Source of the DNA: Streptomyces sp. CB02009
GTDB lineage: Bacteria > Actinomycetota > Actinomycetes > Streptomycetales > Streptomycetaceae
Direction of reading: 5' to 3'
Assembly (NCBI RefSeq): GCF_001905825.1
Contig: NZ_LIVV01000001.1
Location: 1,254,379 to 1,318,378 of the forward strand
DNA: 64,000 nucleotides
Shown here: positions 43,204 through 56,402 of the stretch, in pieces
Layout of the letters: every line of letters begins with the position of its first letter
Position numbering within the stretch: the stretch's first letter is position 1
Translations under genes and position numbers: made by a program
Notes under the pieces: generated by a model
The model's input: only the letters and a program-made list of their open reading frames with translations
Told to the model about the DNA's origin: nothing
Database searches by the model: none

Positions 43204-44130
43204 TCAGAGCGTCTCGCGCAGCAGGGCCGCCTCGTGGTCGAGGTGGTGGAGCAGGGCCTGGAGGGCCGGCGTGCGGGTGCGATGTGCGGCCTCGGTGGTC
43301 CCCACCGTGCGCCCCACCGAGGGGAGTTCGACCGGGAGGGCGGCGAGTTGCTCGTCGGCGCGCAGCACCAGTTCGGGCAGCAGCGCGACCATGTCCGTCT
43401 GCAGGAGCAGTGCGCGCATCGTGAGGATGGACGTGCACTCGACCCGGTCGGCGGGCAGTGCGAGGCCCCGGTCGGAGAAGAGAGCGCCCAACTCCTGCCG
43501 AAGGGCGGTCTGTTCGACCGGGAGGATCCACGGGAAGGCGAGGCTGTCCGTGAGTGAGACGGCGGTGGCCTCCAGGAGCGGGTGGCCGGACCGGACCGCG
43601 AGCCGGATGCGCTCCCGGTAGAGCCGCCGCTGGCGCAGCCCGTCCCCCTCCTTGGGGGCCGGGCCCACCCGGCCGACGATGACGTCCAGTTCGCCCGCGA
43701 GCAGTGCGGGGTGAAGGGCGTCCGGTGTGCCCTCCCGTACGACGACGGTGACCCGGGGGCGTTCGCGCTTCAGCTGTGCGATGGCCCGGGGGAGCAGCAC
43801 GTTGGTGCCGGCGAGGAGCGCGCCGACGGTCACGGTGCCTTCCTGGCCCTGGCGCAGCGCGGTGAGGTGTTCTCCGGCCCGGCGCATCTCGGCGATCACG
43901 GCGCGGGCGTGCTCCGCGAGTGCCTCCCCGTAGAGCGTCGCGCGCATGCCGCGCGGCATGCGGACGAACAGCGGCAGGTCGGCGATGCCCTCGAGCTCGC
44001 GGAGCGTGCGGGTGGCGGCGGGCTGGGTGAGGTGGAGGGTCTCGGCCGCGCGCCCCACGCTGCCGTGGTCGTGGATGGCGACGAGCAGGGTGAGGTGCCG
44101 GAACTTCAGCCGGCCGTCCAGGAGGTCCAT
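43204..44130 (-). CDS. LysR-family regulator of the 3-hydroxyanthranilate operon
   Basis: 308 residues from the ATG at 44130. The N-terminal winged helix (LKFRHLTLLVAIHDHGSVGRAAETLHLTQPAATRTLRELE) is followed by a periplasmic-binding-like effector domain (GTVTVGALLAGTNVLLPRAIAQLKRERP, LDVIVGRVGP). The wording resembles the PcaQ/GbpR group that controls aromatic catabolism. Head-to-head with the nine-gene operon at 44301, it should act on the GGTAT-containing repeats in the 170-base divergent region, with an aromatic pathway intermediate as coinducer. Which intermediate is unknown. Confidence 0.9.
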   Translation of the reverse strand: MDLLDGRLKFRHLTLLVAIHDHGSVGRAAETLHLTQPAATRTLRELEGIADLPLFVRMPRGMRATLYGEALAEHARAVIAEMRRAGEHLTALRQGQEGTVTVGALLAGTNVLLPRAIAQLKRERPRVTVVVREGTPDALHPALLAGELDVIVGRVGPAPKEGDGLRQRRLYRERIRLAVRSGHPLLEATAVSLTDSLAFPWILPVEQTALRQELGALFSDRGLALPADRVECTSILTMRALLLQTDMVALLPELVLRADEQLAALPVELPSVGRTVGTTEAAHRTRTPALQALLHHLDHEAALLRETL

Positions 44131-44174
44131 CGCCGGGGCTCCTTCCGGGAGCGGTCGGCCGAGCCGGAGTCACG

Positions 44175-44246
44175 CATACCTGAATCGGTATGGTCGGAGT
44201 GCCTTTTGGCATTGGTTCGGTATAGCTCGGTGGGTGCACGATACCG
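44175..44246. promoter_or_regulatory. Candidate LysR binding sites in the divergent promoter
   Basis: A perfect inverted repeat CATACC-TGAATC-GGTATG (44175-44192) is followed by a spaced pair CGGTAT (44218-44223) ... ATACCG (44241-44246) with the same half-site. One primary recognition site and a second activation site upstream of the target start fit LysR regulators. Confidence 0.6.
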
Positions 44247-44300
44247 GCACACGCCGGGGACCAGAACCGAATCCCCGGCCCGGCATCGGAGGTCTGCAAG

Positions 44301-45728
44301 GTGCGCTCACCTGTGCGGCATTACGTAGGGGGCGAGTTCGACGCTTCGGGTGTCCCGTTCCCGCTCGTCGACCCGGCCGACGGGACCGTCGACGGCGAAG
44401 CGCCCTCGGCTCCGCGGGGGCTGGTCGACCGCGCGGTGGGCGCGGCCCGGGACGCACTGCGCGGCCCGTGGGCGTCCTGGAACCCGGCGGACAGGTCGCG
44501 GCTGTTGCACCGGATCGCCGACGGCATCGAGGGGCGTGTCGAGGAGTTCGTCTCCGCCGAGTGCGCCGACACGGGGAAGCCCCGCGAACTCGCCTCGACG
44601 GTCGACATCCCGCGTGCGATCGCCAACTTCCGCTCGTACGCCGATCTCCTGGCCGGGCGCGGCGAGCGGTCCTGGCACACGACCACCCCGGACGGCTGCG
44701 GCGCGCTGAACTACACCGTGCACAAGCCGCTCGGCGTCGTCGCGGTGATCTCGCCGTGGAACCTGCCGCTGCTGCTGCTCACCTGGAAGGTGGCCCCGGC
44801 GCTCGCCGCGGGCAACACGGTGGTCGCCAAGCCCTCCGAGCTGACACCGGGCACGGCCTGCCTGCTGGCCGAGGTGATGGCGGACGCGGACGTGCCCGCC
44901 GGCGTCTTCAACCTCGTCCACGGAGGCGGCGCGGACGCCGCCGGGCAGTGGCTCACCGAGCACCCGGGGGTGGACGCGATCGCCTTCACCGGCGAGTCGC
45001 GCACCGGATCGACGATCATGCGGGCCGCCGCCGCGCGACTGGCCCCGGTCTCGTTCGAACTGGGCGGCAAGAACGCCGGGATCGTCTTCGCCGACGCGGA
45101 CCTGGAGCAGGCCGTGGCCGGCACCCTCCGCTCGTCGTTCACCCACAGCGGCCAGGTGTGCCTGTGCACCGAGCGGGTGTACGTGGAGCGCCCCGTGTTC
45201 GACGCGTTCGCCGAGGCGCTGGCCGCCGGCGCCCGGTCGCTGAGCGGCTACGGCCCGATGGTCTCCGCGGCCCACCGCGACAAGGTCCTGGGCTACCTCG
45301 ACAAGGCCGCGGCCGACGGCGACGTGCTCGCGGGAGGCGGGATCCCGCGCTTCTCCGACGAGCGGGACGGCGGCTTCTGGGTGGAGCCGACCGTGCTGGC
45401 CGGGCTTCCGGAGGACCACCCGGCGGTACGGGAGGAGATCTTCGGACCCGTCGTCCACCTGGCGCCGTTCGACACCGAGGAGGAGGCGCTGGCACGCGCG
45501 AACGCCGGGCCGTACGGGCTGGCCGCCACGGTCTGGACGGGCGACGTGAGCCGGGCGCACCGGGTCGCACCCGCCCTCGACGTCGGGATCGCCTGGGTCA
45601 ACACCTGGAACCTGCGCGACCTCCGTACCCCCTTCGGCGGCGTGAAGGCCTCCGGCATCGGCCGTGAGGGCGGCGACCACTCCCTCGACTTCTTCTCCGA
45701 ACCGATGAATGTGTGCGTGAAACTGTGA
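44301..45728 (+). CDS. 2-aminomuconate-6-semialdehyde dehydrogenase (aldehyde dehydrogenase)
   Basis: 475 residues from a GTG at 44301; GGAGG lies 8 nt upstream. ALDH motifs: [31 protein letters not shown] for cofactor binding, [11 protein letters not shown], the catalytic general-base region [12 protein letters not shown], and [16 protein letters not shown] with the catalytic Cys. [14 protein letters not shown] ends the domain. The SGQVCLC form and operon context fit AMSDH/2-hydroxymuconic-semialdehyde dehydrogenases (NbaE, DmpC, XylG type). It oxidises 2-aminomuconate semialdehyde to 2-aminomuconate with NAD+. First gene of the operon; the next gene starts inside its stop codon (GTGA). Confidence 0.9.
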   Translation: MRSPVRHYVGGEFDASGVPFPLVDPADGTVDGEAPSAPRGLVDRAVGAARDALRGPWASWNPADRSRLLHRIADGIEGRVEEFVSAECADTGKPRELASTVDIPRAIANFRSYADLLAGRGERSWHTTTPDGCGALNYTVHKPLGVVAVISPWNLPLLLLTWKVAPALAAGNTVVAKPSELTPGTACLLAEVMADADVPAGVFNLVHGGGADAAGQWLTEHPGVDAIAFTGESRTGSTIMRAAAARLAPVSFELGGKNAGIVFADADLEQAVAGTLRSSFTHSGQVCLCTERVYVERPVFDAFAEALAAGARSLSGYGPMVSAAHRDKVLGYLDKAAADGDVLAGGGIPRFSDERDGGFWVEPTVLAGLPEDHPAVREEIFGPVVHLAPFDTEEEALARANAGPYGLAATVWTGDVSRAHRVAPALDVGIAWVNTWNLRDLRTPFGGVKASGIGREGGDHSLDFFSEPMNVCVKL

Positions 45729-46536
45729 GCACGGTGGACGAAGCGGTGGCGAGCGCCGCCGAACGCCTCGACACGGCGCGCCTGACGGGCGTTCCCTGCG
45801 CCCCCGTCCGCGATCTGCTGCCCCCCGGGGACCTGGCGGCCGCCTACGCCGTCCAGACCGTCCTCGGCGAGCGCCGCAGCGCCGAGGGGCGCCGGGTCAC
45901 GGGGTGGAAGATCGGGCTGACGTCCGCGGCCGTCCAGACCCAGCTCGGCGTCGACACCCCCGACTTCGGCCGTCTCACCGACGACATGGCGGTGCCCGAC
46001 GGCGCGGAGATCCCCTGGGGAGCGGTGCTCCAGGCCCGGGCAGAGGCCGAGGTCGCCCTGGTCCTCGATCACGACCTGACCCACGAGCGGCACACCGTGG
46101 CCGACGTGATCAGAGCGACGGCGTTCGCGCTCCCGGCCGTCGAGATCGTGGGCAGCCGGATCCGCGACTGGGACATCTCGGCCGTCGACACCATCGCCGA
46201 CAACGCCTCCAGCGGCGCGTACGTCCTGGGCACCCGCCCCGTACCGCTGCGGGAACTCGACCTGCGGACCGCCGGCATGGTCCTCGAACGGCGCGGCGAG
46301 CCCGTGTCCACCGGCGCAGGCGCCGCCTGCCTGGGGAACCCGCTGCACGCCGCCGTGTGGCTGGCCGACACGCTCGTACGCCTCGGCCACCCGCTGAGGG
46401 CGGGGGACACCGTGCTCACCGGCGCGCTCGGCCCCATGACGACCGTCGACCCCGGAGACGTGCTCGAAGCCCGCATCGACGGACTCGGCTCGGTCCGCGC
46501 GGCGTTCGGCCGTACCGGACCGGAGGGGGACACCCG

Positions 46537-46540
<4 letters not shown>
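45725..46540 (+). CDS. 2-keto-4-pentenoate (2-oxopent-4-enoate) hydratase
   Basis: 271 residues, GTG at 45725 overlapping the previous stop by 4 nt. It matches MhpD/DmpE closely: [71 protein letters not shown] and [37 protein letters not shown] (motifs cited briefly). IRDW and the conserved ExE metal ligands (AEAEVA) are present. It adds water to 2-hydroxypenta-2,4-dienoate to give 4-hydroxy-2-oxovalerate. It is a homologue of the next gene, and the two probably form a complex, as XylI/XylJ do. Confidence 0.92.
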
Positions 46541-49304
<2,764 letters not shown>

Positions 49305-49308
<4 letters not shown>

Positions 49309-50219
49309 AGGCAGCCGTGATCGGGTCGGGCAACATCGGCACCGACCTCCTCATCAAGATTGTCCGTGGGGCGGGACACGTCACCGCCGCGGCGATGATC
49401 GGGATCGACCCGGAGTCCGAGGGACTCGCCCGCGCCCGAAGGCTCGGCGTGCGGACCAGCGCCGACGGTGTCGCGGGACTGCTGGCGCTCGACGACTTCG
49501 ACGACATCGACCTCGTCTTCGACGCCACCTCGGCAGCCGCCCACCACCGCAACGCGGCCGCCCTCGCCCCGTACGGAAAGAAGATCGTCGACCTCACCCC
49601 TGCGGCCCTCGGACCCTACGTCGTCCCGCCCGTGAACCTCGACGAACACCTCGACGCCCCCGACCTCAACATGGTCACCTGCGGAGGCCAGGCCACCGTC
49701 CCCGTCGTCGCCGCCGTCGCGGCCACGACACCGGTCCACTACGCCGAGATCGTCGCCTCGATCGCCTCGCGGTCGGCGGGCCCGGGCACCCGGGCCAACA
49801 TCGACGAGTTCACGGTGACCACCGCCCGCGCCCTGGAACAGGTGGGCGGCGCGGCCCGGGGCAAGGCCATCATCGTCCTCAACCCGGCCGAGCCGGCCCT
49901 CCTGATGCGCGACACCGTGCACTGCGTCGTCGACGACTGCGACACCGCGCTCGTCGCCGCCTCCGTCCACGCGATGGCCGCCTCCGTCGCCGCGTACGTG
50001 CCCGGCTACCGGCTCAAGCAGGAACCCCAGTTCCGCCGGCTGGCCGCCGACGACCCGCTCACCCGCCTGGCCGGCGGCGGACGCCTGCTCGTCTCCGTCT
50101 ACCTGGAGGTCGAGGGCGCCGCCCACTACCTCCCCGCCTACGCCGGAAACCTCGACATCATGACCTCCGCAGCGCTGCGCACCGCCGAGCGCCTGGCCGA
50201 ACGGAGTCCGGCCCGATGA
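49305..50219 (+). CDS. Acylating acetaldehyde dehydrogenase (MhpF/DmpF family)
   Basis: 304 residues, ATG at 49305 (ATGA overlap). Begins [20 protein letters not shown], the NAD-binding loop; [16 protein letters not shown], then [38 protein letters not shown] with the catalytic Cys, and [19 protein letters not shown] (conserved blocks). It converts acetaldehyde to acetyl-CoA and normally forms a complex with the aldolase encoded next. It completes the route to central metabolism. Confidence 0.95.
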
Positions 50220-51280
50220 CCTCGGTCTACGTCCAGGACGTCACCCTTCGCGACGGCATGCACGCCGTGTCGCACCGCTACACCCTCGACCAGGTCCGGA
50301 GCATCGCGGCAGCCCTGGAGGCCGCAGGCGTCGACGCCGTCGAGGTCGCCCACGGCGACGGCCTCTCCGGCTCCTCCGTCACCTACGGCCCCGGCGCGCA
50401 CACCGACTGGGAATGGCTGGAGGCCGCGGCCGAGGTCCTCGACCGGGCCAGGCTCACCACCCTGCTGCTGCCCGGTGTCGGCACCGCCGACGACCTGCGC
50501 CGCGCCCACACCCTCGGCGTCACCTCCGTGCGCGTCGCCACCCACTGCACCGAGGCGGACATCTCCGCCCAGCACATCGGGCTGGCCCGCGAACTGGGGA
50601 TGGACGTGGCGGGCTTCCTCATGATGTCCCACATGGCATCCCCGGCCGAACTGGCCGCCCAGGCCCGCCTCATGGAGTCGTTCGGCGCCCACTGCGTCTA
50701 CGTCACGGACTCCGGCGGCCGGCTCACCATGGACGGCGTACGGGACCGGGTCCGCGCCTACCGCGACGTCCTCGACCCCGCCACCGAGATCGGCATCCAC
50801 GCCCACCACAACCTCGGCCTGGGCGTGGCCAACAGCATCACCGCGGTGGAGGCGGGCGCCCATCGGGTGGACGCCTCGCTCGCCGGCCAGGGCGCCGGAG
50901 CCGGGAACGCGCCGCTGGAGCCGACGGTGGCGGTCTTCGACCTGATGGGCTGGGAGCACGGCTGCGACCTGTTCCCGCTGATGGACGCCGCGGAAGAGCT
51001 CGTACGGCCGACGCAGGACCGGCCCGTCCGGGTCGACCGGGAGACGCTGACCCTGGGCTACGCCGGGGTGTACTCCAGCTTCCTGCGGCACGCCGAGGCC
51101 ACCGCGCTGCGACACGGTCTCGACACCCGGGACCTGCTCGTGGCGGCCGGCCGGCGTCGGCTCGTCGGCGGACAGGAGGACCTGCTCGCCGACATCGCGC
51201 TGGACCTCGTCCACGAGCGGGACGCCCCCGCTCCCGCGCTCGCCGCCCCGCCCGCCACCCCTCTCGTACCGACGGAGTGA
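50216..51280 (+). CDS. 4-hydroxy-2-oxovalerate aldolase (MhpE/DmpG family)
   Basis: 354 residues, ATG at 50216 (ATGA overlap). HMGL-like TIM barrel: [19 protein letters not shown] with the Arg-Asp metal site, [36 protein letters not shown] and the metal-binding [13 protein letters not shown]. The C-terminal DmpG communication domain ([21 protein letters not shown]) passes acetaldehyde to the dehydrogenase. It splits 4-hydroxy-2-oxovalerate to pyruvate and acetaldehyde. Confidence 0.95.
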   Translation: MTSVYVQDVTLRDGMHAVSHRYTLDQVRSIAAALEAAGVDAVEVAHGDGLSGSSVTYGPGAHTDWEWLEAAAEVLDRARLTTLLLPGVGTADDLRRAHTLGVTSVRVATHCTEADISAQHIGLARELGMDVAGFLMMSHMASPAELAAQARLMESFGAHCVYVTDSGGRLTMDGVRDRVRAYRDVLDPATEIGIHAHHNLGLGVANSITAVEAGAHRVDASLAGQGAGAGNAPLEPTVAVFDLMGWEHGCDLFPLMDAAEELVRPTQDRPVRVDRETLTLGYAGVYSSFLRHAEATALRHGLDTRDLLVAAGRRRLVGGQEDLLADIALDLVHERDAPAPALAAPPATPLVPTE

Positions 51281-51284
51281 CCTC

Positions 51285-52616
51285 ATGCCTGACGGAACAC
51301 CGAACGGAACACCGAACGGGAACCCCACCGCGACGCCCGTCGAGACCCTCGACGCCGCAACCACCGAGAAGCTCACCGCCGCGCGGACCGAACGCGCCGC
51401 CGCACTGGACGCCACCGACCCCCTCGCCCACGTCCGGGACCGCTTCCTCCTCCCCGAAGGGGTCGTCTACCTCGACGGCAACTCCCTCGGCGCGCTGCCC
51501 GCGGCCGTGCCCCCGGCCGTCGAGGACGCCGTGCACCGGCAGTGGGGCACCGACCTGATCCGCTCCTGGAACGCCAACGGCTGGTGGGAGGCGCCGGTGC
51601 GGACCGGCGACGCCGTCGGCCGGCTGATCGGCGCGGCGCCGGGCCAGGTCGTGGCCGGGGACTCCACCAGCGTCCAGCTGTTCAACACCCTGCTCGCCGC
51701 GGCCAGGATGCGCCCGGGCCGACGCCTGATCCTGACCGACCCCGACCACTTCCCCACCGACCAGTACATCGCCGACTCGGTCGGCCGCCTCCTGGACCTG
51801 GAGGTCCGCCGGGTACCCGCGCGCGAGGCCGCCGCGGTGCTCGCAGCCGAAGGCGCGGACGTCGCGGTCGCCGCCTACGCCCCGGTGGACTACCGCACCG
51901 GCGAGCTGTACGACATGGCCGCACTCACCGCGGCTGCGCATGCCGCAGGCGCCCTGGCGCACTGGGACCTGTGCCACGCGGCGGGCGCCCTGCCGATCGC
52001 ACTCGACGCGGTCGAAGCGGACTTCGCGGTCGGCTGCGGGTACAAGTACCTCTCGGGCGGCCCCGGCGCGCCGGCCTTCGCCTACGTCGCCGCCCGCCAC
52101 CAGCGGGCCTTCGACCATCCCCTCACCGGCTGGCACGGGCACGCCGAGCCGTTCGCCATGTCCGGTGCGTACGCCCCCGCCGAGGGCATCACCCGGGCCC
52201 GTATCGGCACCCCGGCCCTGCTCTCGCTGGTCGCCCTGGAAGCCGCGCTGACGGCCTACGACGGCGTGGACATGGCGTCCGTACGAGCCAAGAGCCTCTC
52301 CCTCACCGGGTTCTTCCAGGAGTGCGCCGACTCCCTCCTCGACGGCCTCGGCTTCACCATGGCCACCCCGCGCGAGCCCGGACGCCGCGGCAGCCAGGTC
52401 GCCCTGCGGCACCCGGAGGCGTACCCGCTGGTCGCCGCGCTCACCGCGCGCGGGGTGATCGGCGACATGCGCGCCCCCGACCTGCTGCGGTTCGGCTTCA
52501 ACGCCCTCTACCTCAGCCACGCGGACGTGCTGCACGCCGTGCGCGAGCTGCGGGACATCGTGCTCACGGGCACGCACAGGGCCGCCGCGTACCAGCAGCG
52601 CCCGACGGTCACCTGA
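51285..52616 (+). CDS. kynU: Kynureninase
   Basis: 443 residues, ATG 4 bases after the previous stop. Residues about 50 onward match kynureninase: FLLPEGVVYLDGNSLGALP, a WNANGWWEAP substrate loop, DSTSVQLFN for phosphate binding, LAHWDLCHAAGALP with the pyridine Asp, and VGCGYKYLSGGPGAPAF with the PLP-binding Lys. The first about 35 residues (Thr-Pro-Asn-Gly repeats) are a low-complexity leader. It hydrolyses 3-hydroxykynurenine or kynurenine to 3-hydroxyanthranilate or anthranilate plus alanine. Last of the nine coupled genes. Confidence 0.95.
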   Translation: MPDGTPNGTPNGNPTATPVETLDAATTEKLTAARTERAAALDATDPLAHVRDRFLLPEGVVYLDGNSLGALPAAVPPAVEDAVHRQWGTDLIRSWNANGWWEAPVRTGDAVGRLIGAAPGQVVAGDSTSVQLFNTLLAAARMRPGRRLILTDPDHFPTDQYIADSVGRLLDLEVRRVPAREAAAVLAAEGADVAVAAYAPVDYRTGELYDMAALTAAAHAAGALAHWDLCHAAGALPIALDAVEADFAVGCGYKYLSGGPGAPAFAYVAARHQRAFDHPLTGWHGHAEPFAMSGAYAPAEGITRARIGTPALLSLVALEAALTAYDGVDMASVRAKSLSLTGFFQECADSLLDGLGFTMATPREPGRRGSQVALRHPEAYPLVAALTARGVIGDMRAPDLLRFGFNALYLSHADVLHAVRELRDIVLTGTHRAAAYQQRPTVT

Positions 52617-52795
52617 CCCCTCCGCACCCCCCACCCGGCTCGCGCGATCCCCGAGGTCACCGCACGCAGCCGACCACCGCGCGACCGGGCCCACGCCGCT
52701 CGGTCACCCCGCCGTGCCGGCGTACCGCGTCGTGCACCGACACGGCCGACACCCCTCGTACGTCCGTTCTCCGCCGCCGAGACCCTAGGACAACC

Positions 52796-54574
52796 ATGCG
52801 ATCACTCCGCACCAGAGCGACCCTGGCCACGGCCGTCGCCGCCGCCACCGCCGCGAGCCTCCTCGTGCCGGGCAGCTCCGGCGCCACCACCGCGGTCACC
52901 GCCGCGAAGACCGCCTCCGACCCGAACATCCCGGAGGTCTGCGCCGACCGGCGCCCCGAACCGGCGGACCCCGGCGCGTACGGCATGCAGCTGGACGACA
53001 CCTTCCGCCACCCCGCCCTCACACCGGTCGACGAGGAGCACGAGCACTCGTTCCCGGGTCGCAACAAGGACTACGACACCCGCTCGTACATCAAGAACAT
53101 GAAGGTCGAAGCCGCCTACGAGGGAGCCGACTTCACCCCCGACTACTTCCACACCTGGCAGAACATCGTCGACTTCGACGGCCGCCGCTACATGTTCCAG
53201 TACGACCGCTCCGAGGGCCGCGTCTACGACATCACCGACGTGAGGAAGGTGAAGGTCGTCGAGCGCATGAGCCGCCAGGACGTGGACGGCGACGAGACGC
53301 GGGCCAACGGCACCTGGGCGGCCGGCGACTACTGGGGCGCCTCCACCATCCAGTGGAACAAGAAGCTCGACGCCTACGTCATGGTGCAGAGCTTCGAGGA
53401 CAAGCGGCAGATCCAGGAGCTCACGGACGACCCCGCGCACGACAAGTACAACAACCCGGAGGGCGTCAGGAAACTGCGCGAGAAGCCCGGACTCAAGGGC
53501 TTCAAGGTCTTCCGGCTGGACGGCCCCCGCAAGAAGGACTGGAAACTCCTCGCCACCGTCTCCACCGACGCCACCCAGAAGGACCCGCTCAAGAGCGACC
53601 CGAGCACGGCGCAGCAGGGCTCCGGTTCCCTCGACACGCCGTACTGGACCGGTCAGCGGTACATGTTCATCGCGACGGCCCCCGACGACACGTACTCCCG
53701 CACCGAGTACCCCACCAACCTGCACTCGGCCGGCTACCAGTCCTGGGACATGGCCGACCCGGCCCACCCGAAACTGCTCGACACCTGGCACCTGCCGGGC
53801 CAGCGCACCGGTGAGGACGCGGCGTACCGCAAGAACCCGCGCTGCGGCAACCGCACCAGCTGGATGGGCGCGCGCATGCCGCTCTTCATCCCCAAGCCCG
53901 TCGAGCAGGGCGGCCGTTACGCGTTCGCGGCCATGGGCGGCTACGGCCTGACCGTCCTCGACATCTCGAACCCGGCCGACCTGAGGACCGTCAGCCACCT
54001 GGACCTGCCGCCGTCCGTCGCGGGCACCGAGGGCGACAACATCGACGTCTCGCAGTACGAGAGGACCGGGATCGTCTACTACTCCGGCTACCCCCTCACC
54101 GAGGACTGTTACGAGCCCTACAAGGACGTCTACCAGATCGACGCGAAGGACCCGAAGAACCCCCGTGTCGTGGGCGTGCTGCCGCGCCCGACCCCGCCCG
54201 CGTCGGCCGGCTTCACCGACTTCTGCCAGCGCCGCGGCAGCTTCGGCCCCAAGCGCACCGGCTCCTACACCAACCCGGGCCGGCACACCCCGGGCGTGCT
54301 CGGCTACGGCTTCTACAACGCGGGTGTGCAGTTCTTCGACGTCTCCGACCCGGCCGCACCGAAGATCGACGCCTACTTCGTCCCCAAGGCGTACGGCGGC
54401 GGCACCCCGGACTACGCGTACGGCAACCAGACCCACGGGGTGTACGTGGAGTGGGACCGCAACATCGCCTGGGTGCTGACCAACCACGGCATCTACGCGC
54501 TCTCCTCGCCGAAGGTCCTGGGCAGGCCCGACCTGAACCGGCCCGAGAAGCCCTTCCGCACCAGCGAGTTCTGA
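52796..54574 (+). CDS. Secreted LVIVD-repeat protein linked to the 3-hydroxyanthranilate operon
   Basis: 592 residues from the ATG at 52796, with TAGGAC upstream. A signal peptide ends near residue 34 (LLVPGSSGATTAVT). The rest is a beta-propeller-like region with several LVIVD-type strands: YMFQYDRSEGRVYDITDVRKVK, QSWDMADPAHPKLLDTW, YGLTVLDISNPADLRTV, QFFDVSDPAAPKIDAYF (short motifs). HTWQNIVDFDGRRYMFQYD and the C-terminal GNQTHGVYVEWDRNIAWVLTNHGIYAL contain conserved His. Family function unknown; extracellular metal or ligand binding is a guess. It lies 179 bases behind kynureninase, ahead of the permease. Confidence 0.8.
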   Translation: MRSLRTRATLATAVAAATAASLLVPGSSGATTAVTAAKTASDPNIPEVCADRRPEPADPGAYGMQLDDTFRHPALTPVDEEHEHSFPGRNKDYDTRSYIKNMKVEAAYEGADFTPDYFHTWQNIVDFDGRRYMFQYDRSEGRVYDITDVRKVKVVERMSRQDVDGDETRANGTWAAGDYWGASTIQWNKKLDAYVMVQSFEDKRQIQELTDDPAHDKYNNPEGVRKLREKPGLKGFKVFRLDGPRKKDWKLLATVSTDATQKDPLKSDPSTAQQGSGSLDTPYWTGQRYMFIATAPDDTYSRTEYPTNLHSAGYQSWDMADPAHPKLLDTWHLPGQRTGEDAAYRKNPRCGNRTSWMGARMPLFIPKPVEQGGRYAFAAMGGYGLTVLDISNPADLRTVSHLDLPPSVAGTEGDNIDVSQYERTGIVYYSGYPLTEDCYEPYKDVYQIDAKDPKNPRVVGVLPRPTPPASAGFTDFCQRRGSFGPKRTGSYTNPGRHTPGVLGYGFYNAGVQFFDVSDPAAPKIDAYFVPKAYGGGTPDYAYGNQTHGVYVEWDRNIAWVLTNHGIYALSSPKVLGRPDLNRPEKPFRTSEF

Positions 54575-54675
54575 CTCGCGGCTCGCCGTCGGGGCCGGCC
54601 GTGCCGGCCCCCTCGGCCCCTCCCACCCCCACGGGACCCTCCCGCTCCGCACCCCCGTACCGAAGGACTCCTGCC

Positions 54676-56130
54676 ATGACCGCTCCGGAAAGACCCGCCC
54701 AGGACCCGGCGACCGCTCCCACCCCGACGTCTGTGCACGGCGAGACGGGTGAGTCGGCGAAGGCCACGGGCCTCGTCCGCTCCCTCACGCCCCGCCAGAC
54801 GACCATGATCGGCCTGGGCTCCGCGCTCGGCACCGGCCTGTTCCTCGGCTCGGGATCGGCGATATCCGCCGCGGGCCCCGCGGTGATCCTCTCGTACGCC
54901 ATCGGCGCCGTCCTGGTCGCCGTCATCGCGGTCCTGCTGGGCGAGATGTCCGCCGCGCATCCCGTCCAGGGCTCCTTCGGCGCCATCGCCCACACCTACC
55001 TCGGCCCGTGGGCCGGCTTCGTCACCCGCTGGACGTACTGGTTCAGCGCGGTCGTCGTGATCGGCACGGAGGTCGTCGCCTCCGCGCTCTACATCCGCTG
55101 GTGGTGGCCGGGCGTGCCGATGTCGGCGGCCATCCTCGCCGTCGCCGCGGTGGTGCTCGCGGTCAACGTCATCAACGTGAAGTCCTTCGGCACCACCGAG
55201 TTCTGGCTGTCCACCATCAAGGTGACCGCGCTCTGCGCGTTCATCCTGTGCGCGGCGTTCCTCGTCTTCTTCGGCCTGCCGGACACCCCGGCCACCGGCT
55301 TCGCCCACCTCACCGACGACGGCGGCTTCATGCCGCAGGGCGCCAAGTCCGTCTGGATCGCCATGTCCGTGGTCATGTTCGCGTACGCCGGGTTCGAGGT
55401 CGTCGCCATCGCCGCGGCCGAGGCCACCGACCCGCAGCGGTCCATCCGCACCGCGATGCGCCAGCTCGCCTGGCGGCTCAGCGTCTTCTACGTCCTGGCG
55501 ATCACCCTGGTCGTGGCCCTGATCCCATGGCGGCGCCTGGCCGCCGGCGACGGCAGTGTCGAGGCGAGCCCGTTCGTGCGGGTCTTCTCCGACATCGGCG
55601 TCCCTGCCGCCGCGACCCTCACCAACATGGTCGTGCTCATCGCGGCCGTCTCCGCGGCGAACGCCCATCTGTACGGCGCCTCCCGGCTCCTGCACTCCCT
55701 CGGCGACGACGGCCTCGCCCCGGCGCCCCTGGCCCGCCTCACCTCGCGCGGCGTCCCCGCCAACGCCCTGGCCGCCTCCACCCTGGGCATCGCGGCCGCC
55801 GCCCTGCTCGCCTTCTACGACATCGGCGGCATCTTCGGCATCCTGATGTCGATCGCCCTCTTCGCCGTGCTGCTCGTCTGGCTGCTGATCCTCGCCTCGT
55901 ACATCGCCTTCCGGCGGCACCGGGACACGCATCCCGAGGAGTTCACGGGGTTCAGCGTCCCCGGGGGCAGCAAGCTCGCCGTCGTGGCCGGGGTGGGCGT
56001 GCTGGCCGTCGCCGCCACCGCGGTCGAGGTCCCGGACATGCGCCAGGCGGCCGGCATCGGCCTCGCCTTCACCGTCGTCCTGCTCGCCTGCTACGCCCTG
56101 ACCTCGCTCCGCCGGGCCCGGAGGACCTGA
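54676..56130 (+). CDS. APC-family amino-acid permease
   Basis: 484 residues, ATG at 54676. Twelve hydrophobic helices; the first unwound helix has GLGSALGTGLFLGSGSAISAAGPAVIL, the APC substrate-binding G-S/T-G motif, and VMFAYAGFEVVAIAAAEATDPQRSIRTAMRQLAWR is helix 6 with the conserved acidic loop of the AAT/aromatic-amino-acid group. Probable role: proton-linked uptake of an aromatic amino acid or kynurenine-type compound for the catabolic operon upstream. The substrate is inferred from context only. The gene ends at a strong hairpin. Confidence 0.88.
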   Translation: MTAPERPAQDPATAPTPTSVHGETGESAKATGLVRSLTPRQTTMIGLGSALGTGLFLGSGSAISAAGPAVILSYAIGAVLVAVIAVLLGEMSAAHPVQGSFGAIAHTYLGPWAGFVTRWTYWFSAVVVIGTEVVASALYIRWWWPGVPMSAAILAVAAVVLAVNVINVKSFGTTEFWLSTIKVTALCAFILCAAFLVFFGLPDTPATGFAHLTDDGGFMPQGAKSVWIAMSVVMFAYAGFEVVAIAAAEATDPQRSIRTAMRQLAWRLSVFYVLAITLVVALIPWRRLAAGDGSVEASPFVRVFSDIGVPAAATLTNMVVLIAAVSAANAHLYGASRLLHSLGDDGLAPAPLARLTSRGVPANALAASTLGIAAAALLAFYDIGGIFGILMSIALFAVLLVWLLILASYIAFRRHRDTHPEEFTGFSVPGGSKLAVVAGVGVLAVAATAVEVPDMRQAAGIGLAFTVVLLACYALTSLRRARRT

Positions 56131-56206
56131 GCGACGGCGGGCCCGGAGCGATCGGGGGACTGCGGGCCCGGAGGATCAGAGCGACGGCGGATCCCGTGGA
56201 TCCGTA

Positions 56207-56238
56207 CGACGGCGGGCCGGATCACCGGCCCGCCGTCG
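56207..56238 (+). terminator. Strong hairpin terminator after the permease
   Basis: Perfect 14-bp stem CGACGGCGGGCCGG (56207-56220) with 56225-56238 and an ATCA loop. It marks the likely 3' end of the 44301-56130 transcription unit(s). Confidence 0.8.
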
Positions 56239-56402
56239 CCGTGTGGAGGCACTGCACGTCGAAGGCAGGTCTGGACGGCCGACTCGGGGGTAGGCGTGGC
56301 TGCGCGCGCGAACCGATCGCGCGCAGCAGAACGACCCTGCCGCTCGATCGCCGTACCGGATCGACGGCAGTCGTCGCCCCCCCGGACACGTACAGGTGGA
56401 GA

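Noticed and set aside
51542..52790. Frame upstream of the LVIVD gene running through kynureninase
   Set aside because: It is an alternative frame of kynureninase; the LVIVD protein starts at the ATG 52796, where a signal peptide begins.
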